Shown: positions 8,887 to 16,467 of the stretch, piece after piece
Position numbering within the stretch: the stretch's first letter is position 1
Layout of the letters: every line of letters starts with the position of its first letter
Source of the DNA: Streptomyces sp. CB02058
Lineage (GTDB): Bacteria; Actinomycetota; Actinomycetes; Streptomycetales; Streptomycetaceae
DNA: 64,000 bases
Reading direction: 5' to 3'
Assembly (NCBI RefSeq): GCF_001905505.1
Contig: NZ_LIPG01000002.1
Span: forward strand, 744,001-808,000
Notes under the pieces: model-generated
Told to the model about the DNA's origin: nothing
The model's input: only the letters and a program-made list of their open reading frames with translations
Databases searched by the model: none
Program-made: the position numbers and the translations under genes

Positions 8887-9660
8887 TTAGTTCGCACTTC
8901 GGACAGTGACTTCCCCGTTGTCGCTGCGTGCCTTCACCACGTGCCCGCTGGAGTCGCTGCGCGGCACGTCCACGCGCACGTCACCGTTGTCGGCATGGGC
9001 GGACACCGCGTACGTGCTCCTGCCCGCCGGCAGGCCGATGGTGATGCTCCCGTTGTCACTGACCGTGTCCACCAGATCGGGCACGGTCTCGAACCCGAGC
9101 TCGACCGACCCGTTGTTCGCACGGGCGATCACGGAGCTCCCGGAGACCCGCTCGGCCTCGATGGTGCCGTTGTCGCTGTGCAGCTCCAGCGGCCCGGAGA
9201 CGTCACGCACCACGACCCCGCCGTTGTCCGCGGAGATCTTCAACGGCGCGGCGAACCCGGCCGCGGTGACCCTCCCGTTGTCCCCCCGCACGCTCAGAGC
9301 CAGCCCCCGGGGCACCTTCACCTCGTGGTGCGACTCACAGTTGCTGATCAAGGCCCGGCACTTCACATCGAGCTTCAGGGTGTCCCCGTCCAGCCTCCAC
9401 ACGGGGTCCGGCCCGCTGCCCAGCACCACCCACCCGTCGACACGGCGGGTGACCTCGATCTGATCGATGTCGGCGGGCACGAGATCGAGGGACGAGTTCT
9501 CGGCGTCGATGGTGAGCGTCTTCCCACTGAAGGCGAACGACTTCTGCTCGCTGGGAGCACCCTCCGCATCCGCACTGCCACAACCACTGAGCGCCGCGAC
9601 GAGAACCACGGCCCCACTGGCCGCCAGGAGTACGTCGGTGCGTCGTGTACGGATGGCCAT
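8887..9660 (-). CDS. DUF4097-like beta-repeat lipoprotein
   Basis: This 257-residue protein has a lipoprotein signal (MAIRTRRTDVLLAASGAVVL, then lipobox LSGC near residue 27). The mature part is built from short repeats of the type V.S.DNG.I.V: SVRGDNGRVTAAG, ISADNGGVVVRD, LHSDNGTIEAE, ARANNGSVELG, VSDNGSITIG, AHADNGDVRVDV and ARSDNGEVTVRS. This is the right-handed beta-helix pattern of the DUF4097 'putative adhesin' family. It is probably a surface lipoprotein. ATG 9660 directly precedes the lysine/arginine-rich signal start. Confidence 0.9.
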   Translation of the reverse strand: MAIRTRRTDVLLAASGAVVLVAALSGCGSADAEGAPSEQKSFAFSGKTLTIDAENSSLDLVPADIDQIEVTRRVDGWVVLGSGPDPVWRLDGDTLKLDVKCRALISNCESHHEVKVPRGLALSVRGDNGRVTAAGFAAPLKISADNGGVVVRDVSGPLELHSDNGTIEAERVSGSSVIARANNGSVELGFETVPDLVDTVSDNGSITIGLPAGRSTYAVSAHADNGDVRVDVPRSDSSGHVVKARSDNGEVTVRSAN

Positions 9661-9822
9661 GATGTCGAGTCCCCCTGAGTGCGCTGCCGATGTGCCCCCA
9701 CCGTATGTACGACCCCACCCCCGGAACGATCCGGACGGCTACCGTCTCCGGGGTGGGGCTATCCCCCGTACGCACCCCGGAGGCACCCTGAGGCCGGGGG
9801 AGCAGCGGGCCGGACAACCGGA

Positions 9823-9851
9823 TTGCCGCCGGGGGGCGTGGGCCATGTAAC
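9823..9851 (+). promoter_or_regulatory. Likely housekeeping promoter of tRNA-Val
   Basis: TTGCCG (9823-9828) and TGTAAC (9846-9851) are separated by 17 bp, and the tRNA starts 17 bp after the -10 element. The spacing and sequence fit an HrdB-type promoter. Confidence 0.55.
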
Positions 9852-9867
9852 CTGTTGCCTCATCCAC

Positions 9868-9942
9868 GGGTGCGTAGCTCAGGGGTAGAGCGCTGCTCTT
9901 ACAAAGCAGATGTCGGCGGTTCGAAACCGTCCGCGCCCACCA
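9868..9942 (+). tRNA. tRNA-Val (anticodon TAC)
   Basis: The cloverleaf is complete. The acceptor stem GGGTGCG pairs with CGCGCCC (one G-U pair). The D arm is GCTC...GAGC, and the anticodon stem CTGCT/AGCAG has loop CTTACAA, giving anticodon TAC. The T arm is GGCGG-TTCGAAA-CCGTC, followed by discriminator A and an encoded CCA. Its 3' half is the integration site for the downstream AICEs, and insertion has left the tRNA intact. Confidence 0.97.
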
Positions 9943-9943
9943 G
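9898..9943 (+). other. attL of AICE-1 (46-bp core, tRNA-Val 3' half)
   Basis: The core runs from the anticodon loop to one base past CCA. The same 46 bp recurs exactly at 26188-26233 and 36183-36228, with one mismatch at 38018-38063, and in degenerate form at 39591-39634, always in the same orientation. This is what repeated integration at a tRNA 3' end by a tyrosine recombinase produces. Confidence 0.92.
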
Positions 9944-9946
9944 CAC

Positions 9947-9980
9947 AAAGGCCCCTCGCCGATCACGGCGAGGGGCCTTT
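9947..9980 (+). terminator. Terminator after tRNA-Val
   Basis: A perfect 15-bp stem, AAAGGCCCCTCGCCG with CGGCGAGGGGCCTTT, is closed by loop ATCA. It lies inside AICE-1, immediately after the att core, so the element seems to supply the tRNA with a new terminator. Confidence 0.85.
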
Positions 9981-10000
9981 GACGGTTGAGGGTGACGGCA
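9980..10000. other. AICE-1 left arm-type site pair
   Basis: TGACGGTT (9980) and TGACGGCA (9993) are 13 bp apart and begin 37 bp from the core end. The right end of the element has TGACGGCA at 26071 and 26084, also 13 bp apart. AICE-2 shows the same 13-bp spacing and the same 37-bp distance with a different word, TGACATC. They are probably arm-type integrase sites. Confidence 0.5.
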
Positions 10001-10104
10001 GTGCCACCTTCGGTACGAGAATGGCCCAACACCAGTTCTCTTTAACGCACCACCCAGGCCAGCCGCAGGGGGTAGCGTGACAGCGCGAAGTGCCTTCGTA
10101 AGGC

Positions 10105-10137
10105 CAGCCCGTCTCATGCGACGACGCGGACGGGCTG
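10105..10137. other. Hairpin upstream of retron effector gene
   Basis: A perfect 9-bp inverted repeat, CAGCCCGTC and GACGGGCTG, has a 15-nt loop and lies 38 bp before the GTG start of the DUF3800-like gene. It may be a regulatory leader or a terminator. The rest of 9981-10174 shows only the arm-type sites. Confidence 0.45.
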
Positions 10138-10174
10138 ACGGCGTTGCGGCAGGCCTCACGGAAGGCTGCTTGCG

Positions 10175-10876
10175 GTGAAGCTATTTATGGATGAGTCAGG
10201 AAACGGAAACGCCTCTCAACCGTTGATCGTTGGTGCAGTTGAGCTAAGCGAAGATGCGGATGCGGTAGAGAAGAGAATTCGAGACCTGCATAGAAGTCTA
10301 TGCGCGAAGAGTAGTATGTTCGGTTTTAATAGCTTCGAGAAATTTCGCGAGAACGGCTTTCATAGTTCAACCGATCCGCGAGAGGTGTCCAGTCGATTTG
10401 TAGAATTGATGGGAAGCATATTTTTTCGGTCGCATATGGTTACTACCGATCGAACGCGCTTTCCCGACAGGGCGGAACCCGAGCTAATTGAGCTTATGTA
10501 TGTGAAGTTGTTGAGTGATCTATCGATCAAGCATCGCCATGAGGCGGAATTGCTTTGCTATGTAGAGCAGAGCGAGGATATGCGGTCAATTATTCGGCGG
10601 CTCCCTGATGGTGTGCTCAAGCGATCCCGTAAAACGATCGGGAAAGTGACGCAACTGCCGGATCTGAATATTGTGATGGTGACTAAGCAGGATTACATGT
10701 CGACGGCCATCATCGACTACGTCATGGCGGCCGTAAGTAGGTGGCTCAAAGCGGGCTGCACCACCAGTCCATCAGATTATGTCTATAGGTCATTTCGTGA
10801 GATTGAGGCATCCATCTCGATCCTCTACTCACTTGAGCGTGGTCGGATCTCCAGTCGAAAGGACCCCCTTCATTGA
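10175..10876 (+). CDS. DUF3800-like protein, putative retron effector
   Basis: From GTG 10175 (GGAAGG upstream; ATG 10187 is an alternative) this encodes 233 residues. The start MKLFMDESGNG, the following I-V-G-A-V-E-L segment, and the late STAIIDYVMAAVSRWL helix match the DUF3800 pattern, a family with an RNase H-like fold and conserved acidic residues (here D6, E7). G+C is far below the flanking genes and A/T-ending codons are common, so the gene was acquired from another source. It is followed by a structured 126-bp gap and a retron reverse transcriptase in the same orientation. It is therefore probably the effector of that retron. The DUF3800 assignment rests on motif recognition only. 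Confidence 0.75.
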   Translation: MKLFMDESGNGNASQPLIVGAVELSEDADAVEKRIRDLHRSLCAKSSMFGFNSFEKFRENGFHSSTDPREVSSRFVELMGSIFFRSHMVTTDRTRFPDRAEPELIELMYVKLLSDLSIKHRHEAELLCYVEQSEDMRSIIRRLPDGVLKRSRKTIGKVTQLPDLNIVMVTKQDYMSTAIIDYVMAAVSRWLKAGCTTSPSDYVYRSFREIEASISILYSLERGRISSRKDPLH

Positions 10877-10893
10877 CGTGTGATATCCTCGCG

Positions 10894-10980
10894 TGCGAGG
10901 TAGGGCTGCGGTCAACTTTGTGCGCGAGTTCGCGTGCGTTGGATGATAGCTCTTGCACGGGAGTGTGGCCCTACCTCGTG
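10894..10980 (+). ncRNA. Candidate retron ncRNA (msr-msd)
   Basis: In the gap before the reverse transcriptase, CGAGGTAGGGC (10896-10906) is exactly complementary to GCCCTACCTCG (10968-10978). The stem extends to 13 bp with G-U pairs. It encloses a second hairpin (10920-10937, arms GTGCGCG and CGCGTGC, loop AGTT) and a weaker one near 10950-10964. Long complementary ends just upstream of the reverse transcriptase are the expected a1/a2 layout of retron RNAs. The total of about 87 nt is short, so the boundaries may be wider. Confidence 0.5.
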
Positions 10981-11002
10981 GCTCCCCATCGTAGGGGGAG
11001 TA

Positions 11003-11962
11003 ATGCCGTACTCGATTGACAACCTGGCGGAGCAAGCCGGCGTGTCGGTTGAACTTCTGGAACATCTGTCTTCGAGTCTCCCTGCAGGCGCAGGACGCCT
11101 CTATGTTCAGCGGGTGCACCGCAAGAGGCACGGCGGAGTACGAGAAATTTTCAAGCCGAGGATGGATTTCCAGTTCGTCAATAAGAATTTGCATCGGAGC
11201 TTTATAGGGCTGCTCCCTTACGAGGCTCCTGATCATGTTCACGGATTTGTTCGTGAGCGTTCTGCCGTCAGTAATGCTAGGCAGCACCTGGCAAAAGCAT
11301 GCGTGTTGCGCATGGACCTTGAGGATTTCTTTCCGTCCATCAGAGCGGAAACCGTAAAGGTCTCGTTGATGGAGCAGGGTTACGAAGATAAGGCTGCGGG
11401 CGTAGCTGTCAATCTCGTCACTATCGGCGGCAAGTTGCCAATTGGGCTCAGTACATCGCCATTCCTGTCTAACCTCGCCTTCCTGGACACGGACCGCTCC
11501 CTTGCCGAATACGCAAAGTCAGAGGGTCTATCGTTCACGCGTTATGTGGATGATCTCGCATTCTCTGGTGATGTCACTGACCGGCACGCAGTGGATGTCG
11601 CTCGCATTCTAGACGATGCTGGTTGGTCGGTAAATACGCGCAAGACCGCTTTCATGCGTCGCGGCGGCCCGCAGTATGTTACTGGGCTATACGTCGGAGA
11701 ATCAGACGGGCCGCGAATTCCGCGCAGGGTGAAGCGGAAGATGCGATGGGTCTTGCACGTGATATCGAAGTTCGGTTACGACGCTTACATGATGGAGTTT
11801 GGCGGCTCTGGCGAGGGGATGACTCGTCGTCGTTTGATGGGTTGGGCATGTTATATCGCTGCCGTCGAGCCGGAAGTGGGTTTTCCACTGCTGCGGGAAC
11901 TTGATGCGCTGGTTCCGGACGAGGATGAAGAGGATCTGGATTACCTAGAGATCACCACGTAG
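11003..11962 (+). CDS. Retron-type reverse transcriptase
   Basis: The 319-residue protein starts at ATG 11003 after GGGGGAG; the frame is open to 10934 but that part would translate the structured RNA. Retron hallmarks are present: the NAxxH motif (SNARQHL, residues 90-96), catalytic DLEDFFPSI (D105), the PIGLSTSPFLSNL motif (146-158), YVDD active site (181-184), and the late VTG motif (QYVTGLYVG, 226-228). There is no group II intron maturase or HNH tail. G+C is low, like the gene before it. Retrons make RNA-DNA hybrids and act as anti-phage systems with an effector; here the partner is the DUF3800-like protein. A hairpin terminator follows at 12006. Confidence 0.9.
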   Translation: MPYSIDNLAEQAGVSVELLEHLSSSLPAGAGRLYVQRVHRKRHGGVREIFKPRMDFQFVNKNLHRSFIGLLPYEAPDHVHGFVRERSAVSNARQHLAKACVLRMDLEDFFPSIRAETVKVSLMEQGYEDKAAGVAVNLVTIGGKLPIGLSTSPFLSNLAFLDTDRSLAEYAKSEGLSFTRYVDDLAFSGDVTDRHAVDVARILDDAGWSVNTRKTAFMRRGGPQYVTGLYVGESDGPRIPRRVKRKMRWVLHVISKFGYDAYMMEFGGSGEGMTRRRLMGWACYIAAVEPEVGFPLLRELDALVPDEDEEDLDYLEITT

Positions 11963-12005
11963 CCGGTGACGAGGTCTCTGCGTTGCTCGACTCCACCAGT
12001 CGAGG

Positions 12006-12042
12006 GGAGTCGCCGTTCCCTCCTTGGAAGGTCGGCGACTCC
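12006..12042. terminator. Terminator between retron and integrase (convergent)
   Basis: GGAGTCGCCG and CGGCGACTCC form a perfect 10-bp stem around 17 nt. It lies between the ends of two convergent genes, so it can serve both. It is followed by a tandem 18-bp repeat (CTCCTCTCGCTTCGTGCG, second copy one base different) that runs into the end of the integrase gene. Confidence 0.65.
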
Positions 12043-12067
12043 GCTCCTCTCGCTTCGTGCGCTCCTC

Positions 12068-13207
12068 TCACTTCGTGCGCTTCAGGAGCCGGTCCATGTG
12101 GCCCATTGCCTCCCGCCGATGTTCGTCAGAGACGTGGGTGTAGATGTTCATGGTGACGGCGATCTGTGAGTGCCCCAGGATTTCCATCACGACCCGCGCC
12201 GGCACGCCCGCGGCGAACAAGAGCGTCGCACACCCGTGCCGGGCGTCGTGCAGCCGGATCCGGGGGAGCCCGGCCACCTCCGTAATGCGCTGGAATGAGC
12301 GGCTCAGGTTCATCGGCTCTACTGTGCGGCCCGTACGGGTCGTGAAGACGTAGTCAATGCCGAGCCAGTCCGCTCCCGCCGCGTCCCGCTGCGCGGCCTG
12401 TCGCAGACGCTGCCAGCGCAGCGGCGGCACGCACATCAGGGGGAGGGGAATGACGCGGCTACGGCGGTTTTTCGTGGAGTCCGCGTACAGCTCGTTCTGC
12501 ACCCGCTGGATCTGGTTCCGCACGGTGAGGGCGCGGCGCTCCAGGTCGATGTCCGACCAGCGCAGTCCGAGCACCTCCCCGCGGCGCAACCCGAGGGCGA
12601 CGGCAAGGACGAACGCGGCGTAAAGCGCGTCCCCCCTTGCCGTCTCAAGGAAGGTCATGGTCTGTTCCAAGTCCCATGGTTTCAACTCCCGCTGTTCCAC
12701 GCGGGGGGCGGGAACGAGTTTGGCCACGTTCCGGCTGATGAGTTCCTCCCGGCATGCGGCGCTGAGAGCACTGCGCAGGACTCGGTGCGACTCCTTGGCC
12801 GTGGCCGGCGACGCCTGGGTGGAGACGATGGCGAGCATTCGGCGTACGTCGGCCGCTCCCAGGTTCTCCAGGCGCTTGGTCCCGATGTTCGGGATCAGGT
12901 AGAGGCGGACGTGAGTTTCGTACTTGGCGTACGTCGTCTTCTTGCGGTCGTCCTTGACGAACTGCTCCAGCCAGTACGGCAGCCACTCGGAGAGCCTGGC
13001 CGAACGGGTGGGCGTCGGGACGCCCTGGCGGTCACGCAAGACGAGTTCCTGCCGCTTGGTGTCGCACTCATCCCAGGTGCTGCCGTAGACGGTCTTGCGC
13101 TTGCTTGTGCCGTCGGGCTGGGGGACGTAGACGCGGGCTTCGTAGCGGCCGTCCTTGCGCCGCCAGATGCTGCCGGCGCCGTTGGGGTTCCTCTTCTTCG
13201 GTGCCAT
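12068..13207 (-). CDS. int: AICE-1 tyrosine integrase
   Basis: This 379-residue protein has an N-terminal AP2-like arm-binding region (RNPNGAGSIWRRKDGRYEARV), a SAM-like core-binding domain (LSEWLPYWLEQF... near residues 70-160) and a C-terminal catalytic domain. Catalytic residues visible are R208 in ALGLRRGEVLGL, the HxxR box in LHDARHGCATLL, H in LGHSQIAVTMNIY, and the nucleophile Y356. It matches pSAM2/AICE-type integrases and is clearly homologous to the AICE-2 integrase. Its start overlaps the excisionase stop, the usual xis-int pair. It should recombine the tRNA-Val 46-bp core. Confidence 0.95.
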   Translation of the reverse strand: MAPKKRNPNGAGSIWRRKDGRYEARVYVPQPDGTSKRKTVYGSTWDECDTKRQELVLRDRQGVPTPTRSARLSEWLPYWLEQFVKDDRKKTTYAKYETHVRLYLIPNIGTKRLENLGAADVRRMLAIVSTQASPATAKESHRVLRSALSAACREELISRNVAKLVPAPRVEQRELKPWDLEQTMTFLETARGDALYAAFVLAVALGLRRGEVLGLRWSDIDLERRALTVRNQIQRVQNELYADSTKNRRSRVIPLPLMCVPPLRWQRLRQAAQRDAAGADWLGIDYVFTTRTGRTVEPMNLSRSFQRITEVAGLPRIRLHDARHGCATLLFAAGVPARVVMEILGHSQIAVTMNIYTHVSDEHRREAMGHMDRLLKRTK

Positions 13208-13404
13208 CAGGCGGCTTCCTCCAGCTTGGTTTCCATGAACGTGCGGAGAGATTCGGCGGGGATGCGGCGGGCTCGGCCGATGGTGATGCTCGCCAGCTCT
13301 CGCGAGCGGATGAGGTCGTAGACCTTGAAGCGGCTGAGTCTGAGGGCGTCCATGACTTCGGGAACGGTGAGTGCTCTGTGCGTGGTGGGCAGCGGGGTGG
13401 TCAC
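13207..13404 (-). CDS. xis: AICE-1 excisionase (MerR/Xis-type helix-turn-helix)
   Basis: From GTG 13404, preceded by GAGGAG, this gives 65 residues. The core LTVPEVMDALRLSRFKVYDL and IRSRELASITIGRARRIPAE is the winged-helix excisionase/DNA-binding HTH_17 pattern. Its stop overlaps the integrase start. The promoter region upstream is the remarkable TTCTGTCA palindrome at 13451-13686, which suggests tight control of excision or coupling to replication. Confidence 0.9.
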   Translation of the reverse strand: MTTPLPTTHRALTVPEVMDALRLSRFKVYDLIRSRELASITIGRARRIPAESLRTFMETKLEEAA

Positions 13405-13450
13405 CGGGGCTCCTCGGATCGTCCGAGTGGGGCGATGGGCCGGGATTCCG

Positions 13451-13686
13451 TGACAGAACTGACAGAACCTCGCCGCTAGCCCGCTGACCTGCAATTTCGC
13501 CGGTTTTTGGCCGCGTGACAAAACCTCTAAAAACTCTGACAGAACCTCCGGGAGGGAGGTTCTGTCAGAGCGCCCCGTTCGGGGCGGGGAGGTTCTGTCA
13601 GAGTTTTCGGAGGTTTTGTCACAACCATGATCACGGTTGTTTTTGCAGGTCAGCGGGCCAGTGCGGGGGTTCTGTCAGTTCTGTCA
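13451..13686. repeat. 236-bp symmetric inverted repeat built from TTCTGTCA units
   Basis: Three segments on the left recur inverted on the right with the same spacers. TGACAGAACTGACAGAAC (13451-13468) matches 13669-13686 exactly. GCCCGCTGACCTGCAA (13479-13494) matches 13643-13658 exactly. A 34-bp block (13516-13549) matches 13588-13621 with two mismatches. The gaps are 10 and 21 bp on both sides. The 38-bp centre holds another TTCTGTCA and a CGCCCC/GGGGCG hairpin. Counting variants, about ten TTCTGTCA/TGACAGAA words lie in 256 bp, the last crossing the DUF3987 stop (13699-13706). It fits an iteron-type origin or a multimeric operator of xis-int. Confidence 0.9.
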
Positions 13687-13703
13687 GCGGATGCGGGGTT
13701 CTG

Positions 13704-15245
13704 TCACGCGCCGGCGAGCGGCGGGGTGATGCCGGGGTGGGTGTCGAAGCGCGGGGACGGGGGCCGGCCGCCGCGTCCGGTGCGCGGGGGCACGGGCTGC
13801 TGGCGGACCCAGCCGTGCTCTTCGAGTAGGACCAAGGCGGGGTCCAGGTCGCTCATGACGGGGAAGTCGCCGCGCGAGAGGCCCCGGAACAGCTCCCGCT
13901 TCGTGAAGCCGGACAGGCGCTGTTCCTTGAGGTGGGTGAGGAGTTGGTGGGCGGCTTCCTGTGCGGGGTCGGCGCCCATGTCGTCGAAGACTTCCAGGGC
14001 GTGGGCGGTGAAGTAGTCGCCCAGCTCGGTCGCGGCGGCCATGGTGGCCGCTTCGATCGGGAGGGCCCAGCCGTTGTCGGGGTGGGTGGCCAGGTGGATG
14101 AGTGCGGCGATGCGGGCCACGGCCCCGTCCCGCTTGGACGCCCACTTCACGATCGAGGCGAGGCTGCCGCCCTTGCCGAGCCGGGATTCGGTGACCTTCT
14201 GGTAGGCCAGCATCACCGCGTCCGCTTCGGGGGTGAGGGTGAGGACGGCGGGGTCGGTCCAGTCCGCGAGTGCCATCGTCAGGCCGCTCAGGCGCTGTGC
14301 GTAGGTGGTGGCGGTGTCCTCGGTGATGAGGTTCGGGGTGAGGTTGCGGGAGCCGACCAAGGAGACGGGCTTGGCGTACAGGAACCGTGCCAGCAGCCCC
14401 CGGCCGTCGGCGCCCTTCACGCGGCCGATGGCGTCCAGGACTTCGGGCTGGATGGCGAGTGCCATGGTGACGGCGGGGTTCTCGACGTGCTGGGCTTCTC
14501 GGCCCTGCCGGTTGACGCGGGCCATGTCCCCGGCGTGGCCCTTGAGGAAGACGCCCATGTTCGGGGTGCCGGAGTAGCGGCCGGCGATGATGTCGAAGAT
14601 CTCGCCCTCGGCGGACATGACGCTGATCCGTCCGTCCTGCTCGGCCAGCAGGCTGGCCAGGCTCTCCGGTGTCACATCGTCGGCCACCAGCTGGGGCTTG
14701 GCGGGCACGGTCAGTTCGTCGGCCTGCTGGGCGAGGTGGACCGCTTCGGCGGTGAGCTGGTCGCGCAGCCCGGGTTCGGCAGCCGCGGCTTTCTGCGCGG
14801 CCTTGTCCGCCGCCGCTCTGGCGAGCCGGGAGGTGGTCTCCGCCTCGGCCCGCTTCGGCCCGGACAGTTCCACCAGCATCTTTTCGACGGCGAGCAGGGG
14901 GCCGGTCATGAGGGCGAACACGGCGCTCTTGCGGTTGCCGGGCGGCAGGGCGACGGCGGTGTAGAGGTTCACCGGTTCCCTCCAGTGCCCGCGCACGCAG
15001 ACGGTGGCCCGGCCGCCGGCGGCGGTGGCGATGACACCGAGGGCCAGGCACCCGGCCAGGTCGGTCGGGGTCTGGGTCTCCTCGGCCACGGCCGCGACCA
15101 TGTCACCCAGCCACGGCGGCAGGGTGTGCACGGGGAAGGCGGGCAAGGTCCGGCGGGCACTGAGCGGGATCGGGGCGTCCCACACGGGGCCGGTGATGGT
15201 CTCGGGGTCCAGGGCTTCGAAGCCCTCCCACAGGTCGGCACTCAT
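13704..15245 (-). CDS. DUF3987-type protein, likely helicase/replication partner of Prim-Pol
   Basis: From ATG 15245 this encodes 513 residues (the frame stays open to 15422, but ATG 15245 overlaps the upstream stop as ATGA). It has the DUF3987 pattern: FPVHTLPPWLGDMVAAVAEETQTP near residue 35, a P-loop-like LPPGNRKSAVFALMTGPLL near 95, SAEGEIFDIIAGRYSG near 205, and a C-terminal winged-helix region LSGFTKRELFRGLSRG. Such proteins accompany Prim-Pol enzymes in actinobacterial plasmids and are thought to be the replicative ATPase. It lies last in the replication operon, next to the putative origin. Confidence 0.85.
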   Translation of the reverse strand: MSADLWEGFEALDPETITGPVWDAPIPLSARRTLPAFPVHTLPPWLGDMVAAVAEETQTPTDLAGCLALGVIATAAGGRATVCVRGHWREPVNLYTAVALPPGNRKSAVFALMTGPLLAVEKMLVELSGPKRAEAETTSRLARAAADKAAQKAAAAEPGLRDQLTAEAVHLAQQADELTVPAKPQLVADDVTPESLASLLAEQDGRISVMSAEGEIFDIIAGRYSGTPNMGVFLKGHAGDMARVNRQGREAQHVENPAVTMALAIQPEVLDAIGRVKGADGRGLLARFLYAKPVSLVGSRNLTPNLITEDTATTYAQRLSGLTMALADWTDPAVLTLTPEADAVMLAYQKVTESRLGKGGSLASIVKWASKRDGAVARIAALIHLATHPDNGWALPIEAATMAAATELGDYFTAHALEVFDDMGADPAQEAAHQLLTHLKEQRLSGFTKRELFRGLSRGDFPVMSDLDPALVLLEEHGWVRQQPVPPRTGRGGRPPSPRFDTHPGITPPLAGA

Positions 15246-15616
15246 GCGGCCTTGCTCCCTTCCAGGTTGAGCAGCGGGCAGTGTTCGGGGTGGGCGTTGT
15301 GGGCTTCGACCAGGGCCAGGACACCGGCCCGGCCCTTCGCGGTGCGCTCGTATCCGCACCGGCACCACGACCGGGCCGACGGGATCGCGGCGAAGGAGGG
15401 CGGGGCAACGACGTGCAGCCACCGCACCGCCTGCCGGGGGCCGGGAGTGGTGGGCGGGTGCGGGGCAGGGCGGACAAGACGAAGCGGACGGCCTGCGGCC
15501 GACGACTTACGCCCAACCGCCGCACGCACCGTTCGGGGTGCCGTCTCAGGGGCGGCGGGAAGGCCGTCGATACCGAGCTGCTGACCGACCGGCGTCGGCT
15601 CGGGGCTGGTGCTCAT
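15242..15616 (-). CDS. Small Cys/His protein of AICE-1 replication operon
   Basis: This is a 124-residue protein with ATGA overlaps at both ends, so it is embedded in the operon. The last half carries CRCGYERTAKGRAGVLALVE followed by HNAHPEHC, a possible zinc site. The first half is basic and Pro/Ala-rich. I do not recognise the family. Position between the Prim-Pol and DUF3987 genes suggests a replication accessory role. Confidence 0.75.
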   Translation of the reverse strand: MSTSPEPTPVGQQLGIDGLPAAPETAPRTVRAAVGRKSSAAGRPLRLVRPAPHPPTTPGPRQAVRWLHVVAPPSFAAIPSARSWCRCGYERTAKGRAGVLALVEAHNAHPEHCPLLNLEGSKAA

Positions 15617-16467
15617 GCGGCACCTGCCAGCCCGTTGGCGACGGCCCTGGACGCGTACGACTCAGGGACACCCACGGACACGGCGGTGGCGATGACCTGT
15701 TGCCCGAGGAGGTTCAGCCCGCACGGTCCGGGACAGGTGGTGTGCTGCTTGGCGAGGAACTGCGCGACACCGAACGCCTGCGATCCCGCCCCGGATTCGG
15801 TACGGGCCCGCACGAGGGCCAGACCGCGTTCAAGGCCGGTACGGACGTATCGCTCGGTGTGACGGCACCCGGTGGCCACACTCCGGTCCCACTCAGTGCG
15901 GCCGGAGACAGAAGAGACCACCTCCTCGCGGACGGGGGTGGTCTCTTCCCTCTCCACCAGCGCGCGGACGGCATCCGGCAGACGGCTCATGATCCCGGCA
16001 CCGGGGCCGAGCCACCGGGCGTACTGCATCGTGGACTTGATGTCGACGCCGGGCCGGACCGCGTTCGCGGACCTCATGGCACCGAGGTAGATCCAGTGCT
16101 CCCCACGGGTGGTGGGAACGATCCGGGTGGCTGCCAAGGTCTGGCGGGCCCAGACGACAGCGTCCGCGTCGTCCAGGTCCACCACGGTCAGTCCGGCGCC
16201 GCCGGGGTGGTAGGCCACCGCCTGCGCCTGCCGCCAGTAGCCTGCCCACAACGCGGACGTGAGGGTGGCTGTGTCGGTCGTGGCTGCGGCCCATCCGTGG
16301 CAGACGTTCGGGCAGGTGCAGGTGCCCGCGCTCTTCATGGTGGGCCGCCCGCCGCAGGCGTTGTCGGCGCATCGGGTGCAGTTGCCGAACGGGAGCTTCC
16401 CCGCACGCAGCGGAAGGACAGGCACCGCCCGTACGGCAAGGTCCAGGGCGGTAGCGAGCGCGCTCAC
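15613..16467 (-). CDS. Prim-Pol domain replication protein
   Basis: From GTG 16467, which overlaps the methyltransferase stop as GTGA, this gives 284 residues. The N-terminal half matches the bifunctional primase/polymerase domain. Visible are VPVLPLRAGKLPFGNC at the start, a four-cysteine insertion (CTRCADNACGG, CTCPNVCHGW), AGLTVVDLDDADA with the metal-binding D-x-D, and a later HWIYLGAMRSANAVRPGVDIKST. Such RepPP-type proteins replicate some AICEs. Together with the adjacent DUF3987 protein it forms the replication module of AICE-1, unlike the HUH initiator of AICE-2. Confidence 0.88.
   Translation of the reverse strand: MSALATALDLAVRAVPVLPLRAGKLPFGNCTRCADNACGGRPTMKSAGTCTCPNVCHGWAAATTDTATLTSALWAGYWRQAQAVAYHPGGAGLTVVDLDDADAVVWARQTLAATRIVPTTRGEHWIYLGAMRSANAVRPGVDIKSTMQYARWLGPGAGIMSRLPDAVRALVEREETTPVREEVVSSVSGRTEWDRSVATGCRHTERYVRTGLERGLALVRARTESGAGSQAFGVAQFLAKQHTTCPGPCGLNLLGQQVIATAVSVGVPESYASRAVANGLAGAA

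Noticed and set aside
11003..11962. Group II intron maturase or diversity-generating retroelement RT
   Set aside because: It lacks a maturase/HNH tail, intron RNA domains and template/variable repeats, and it has the retron NAxxH and VTG motifs.
13684..15051. 455-residue Arg/Pro/His-rich frame in the DUF3987 region
   Set aside because: It is a shifted frame of the DUF3987 gene with shadow-type composition.
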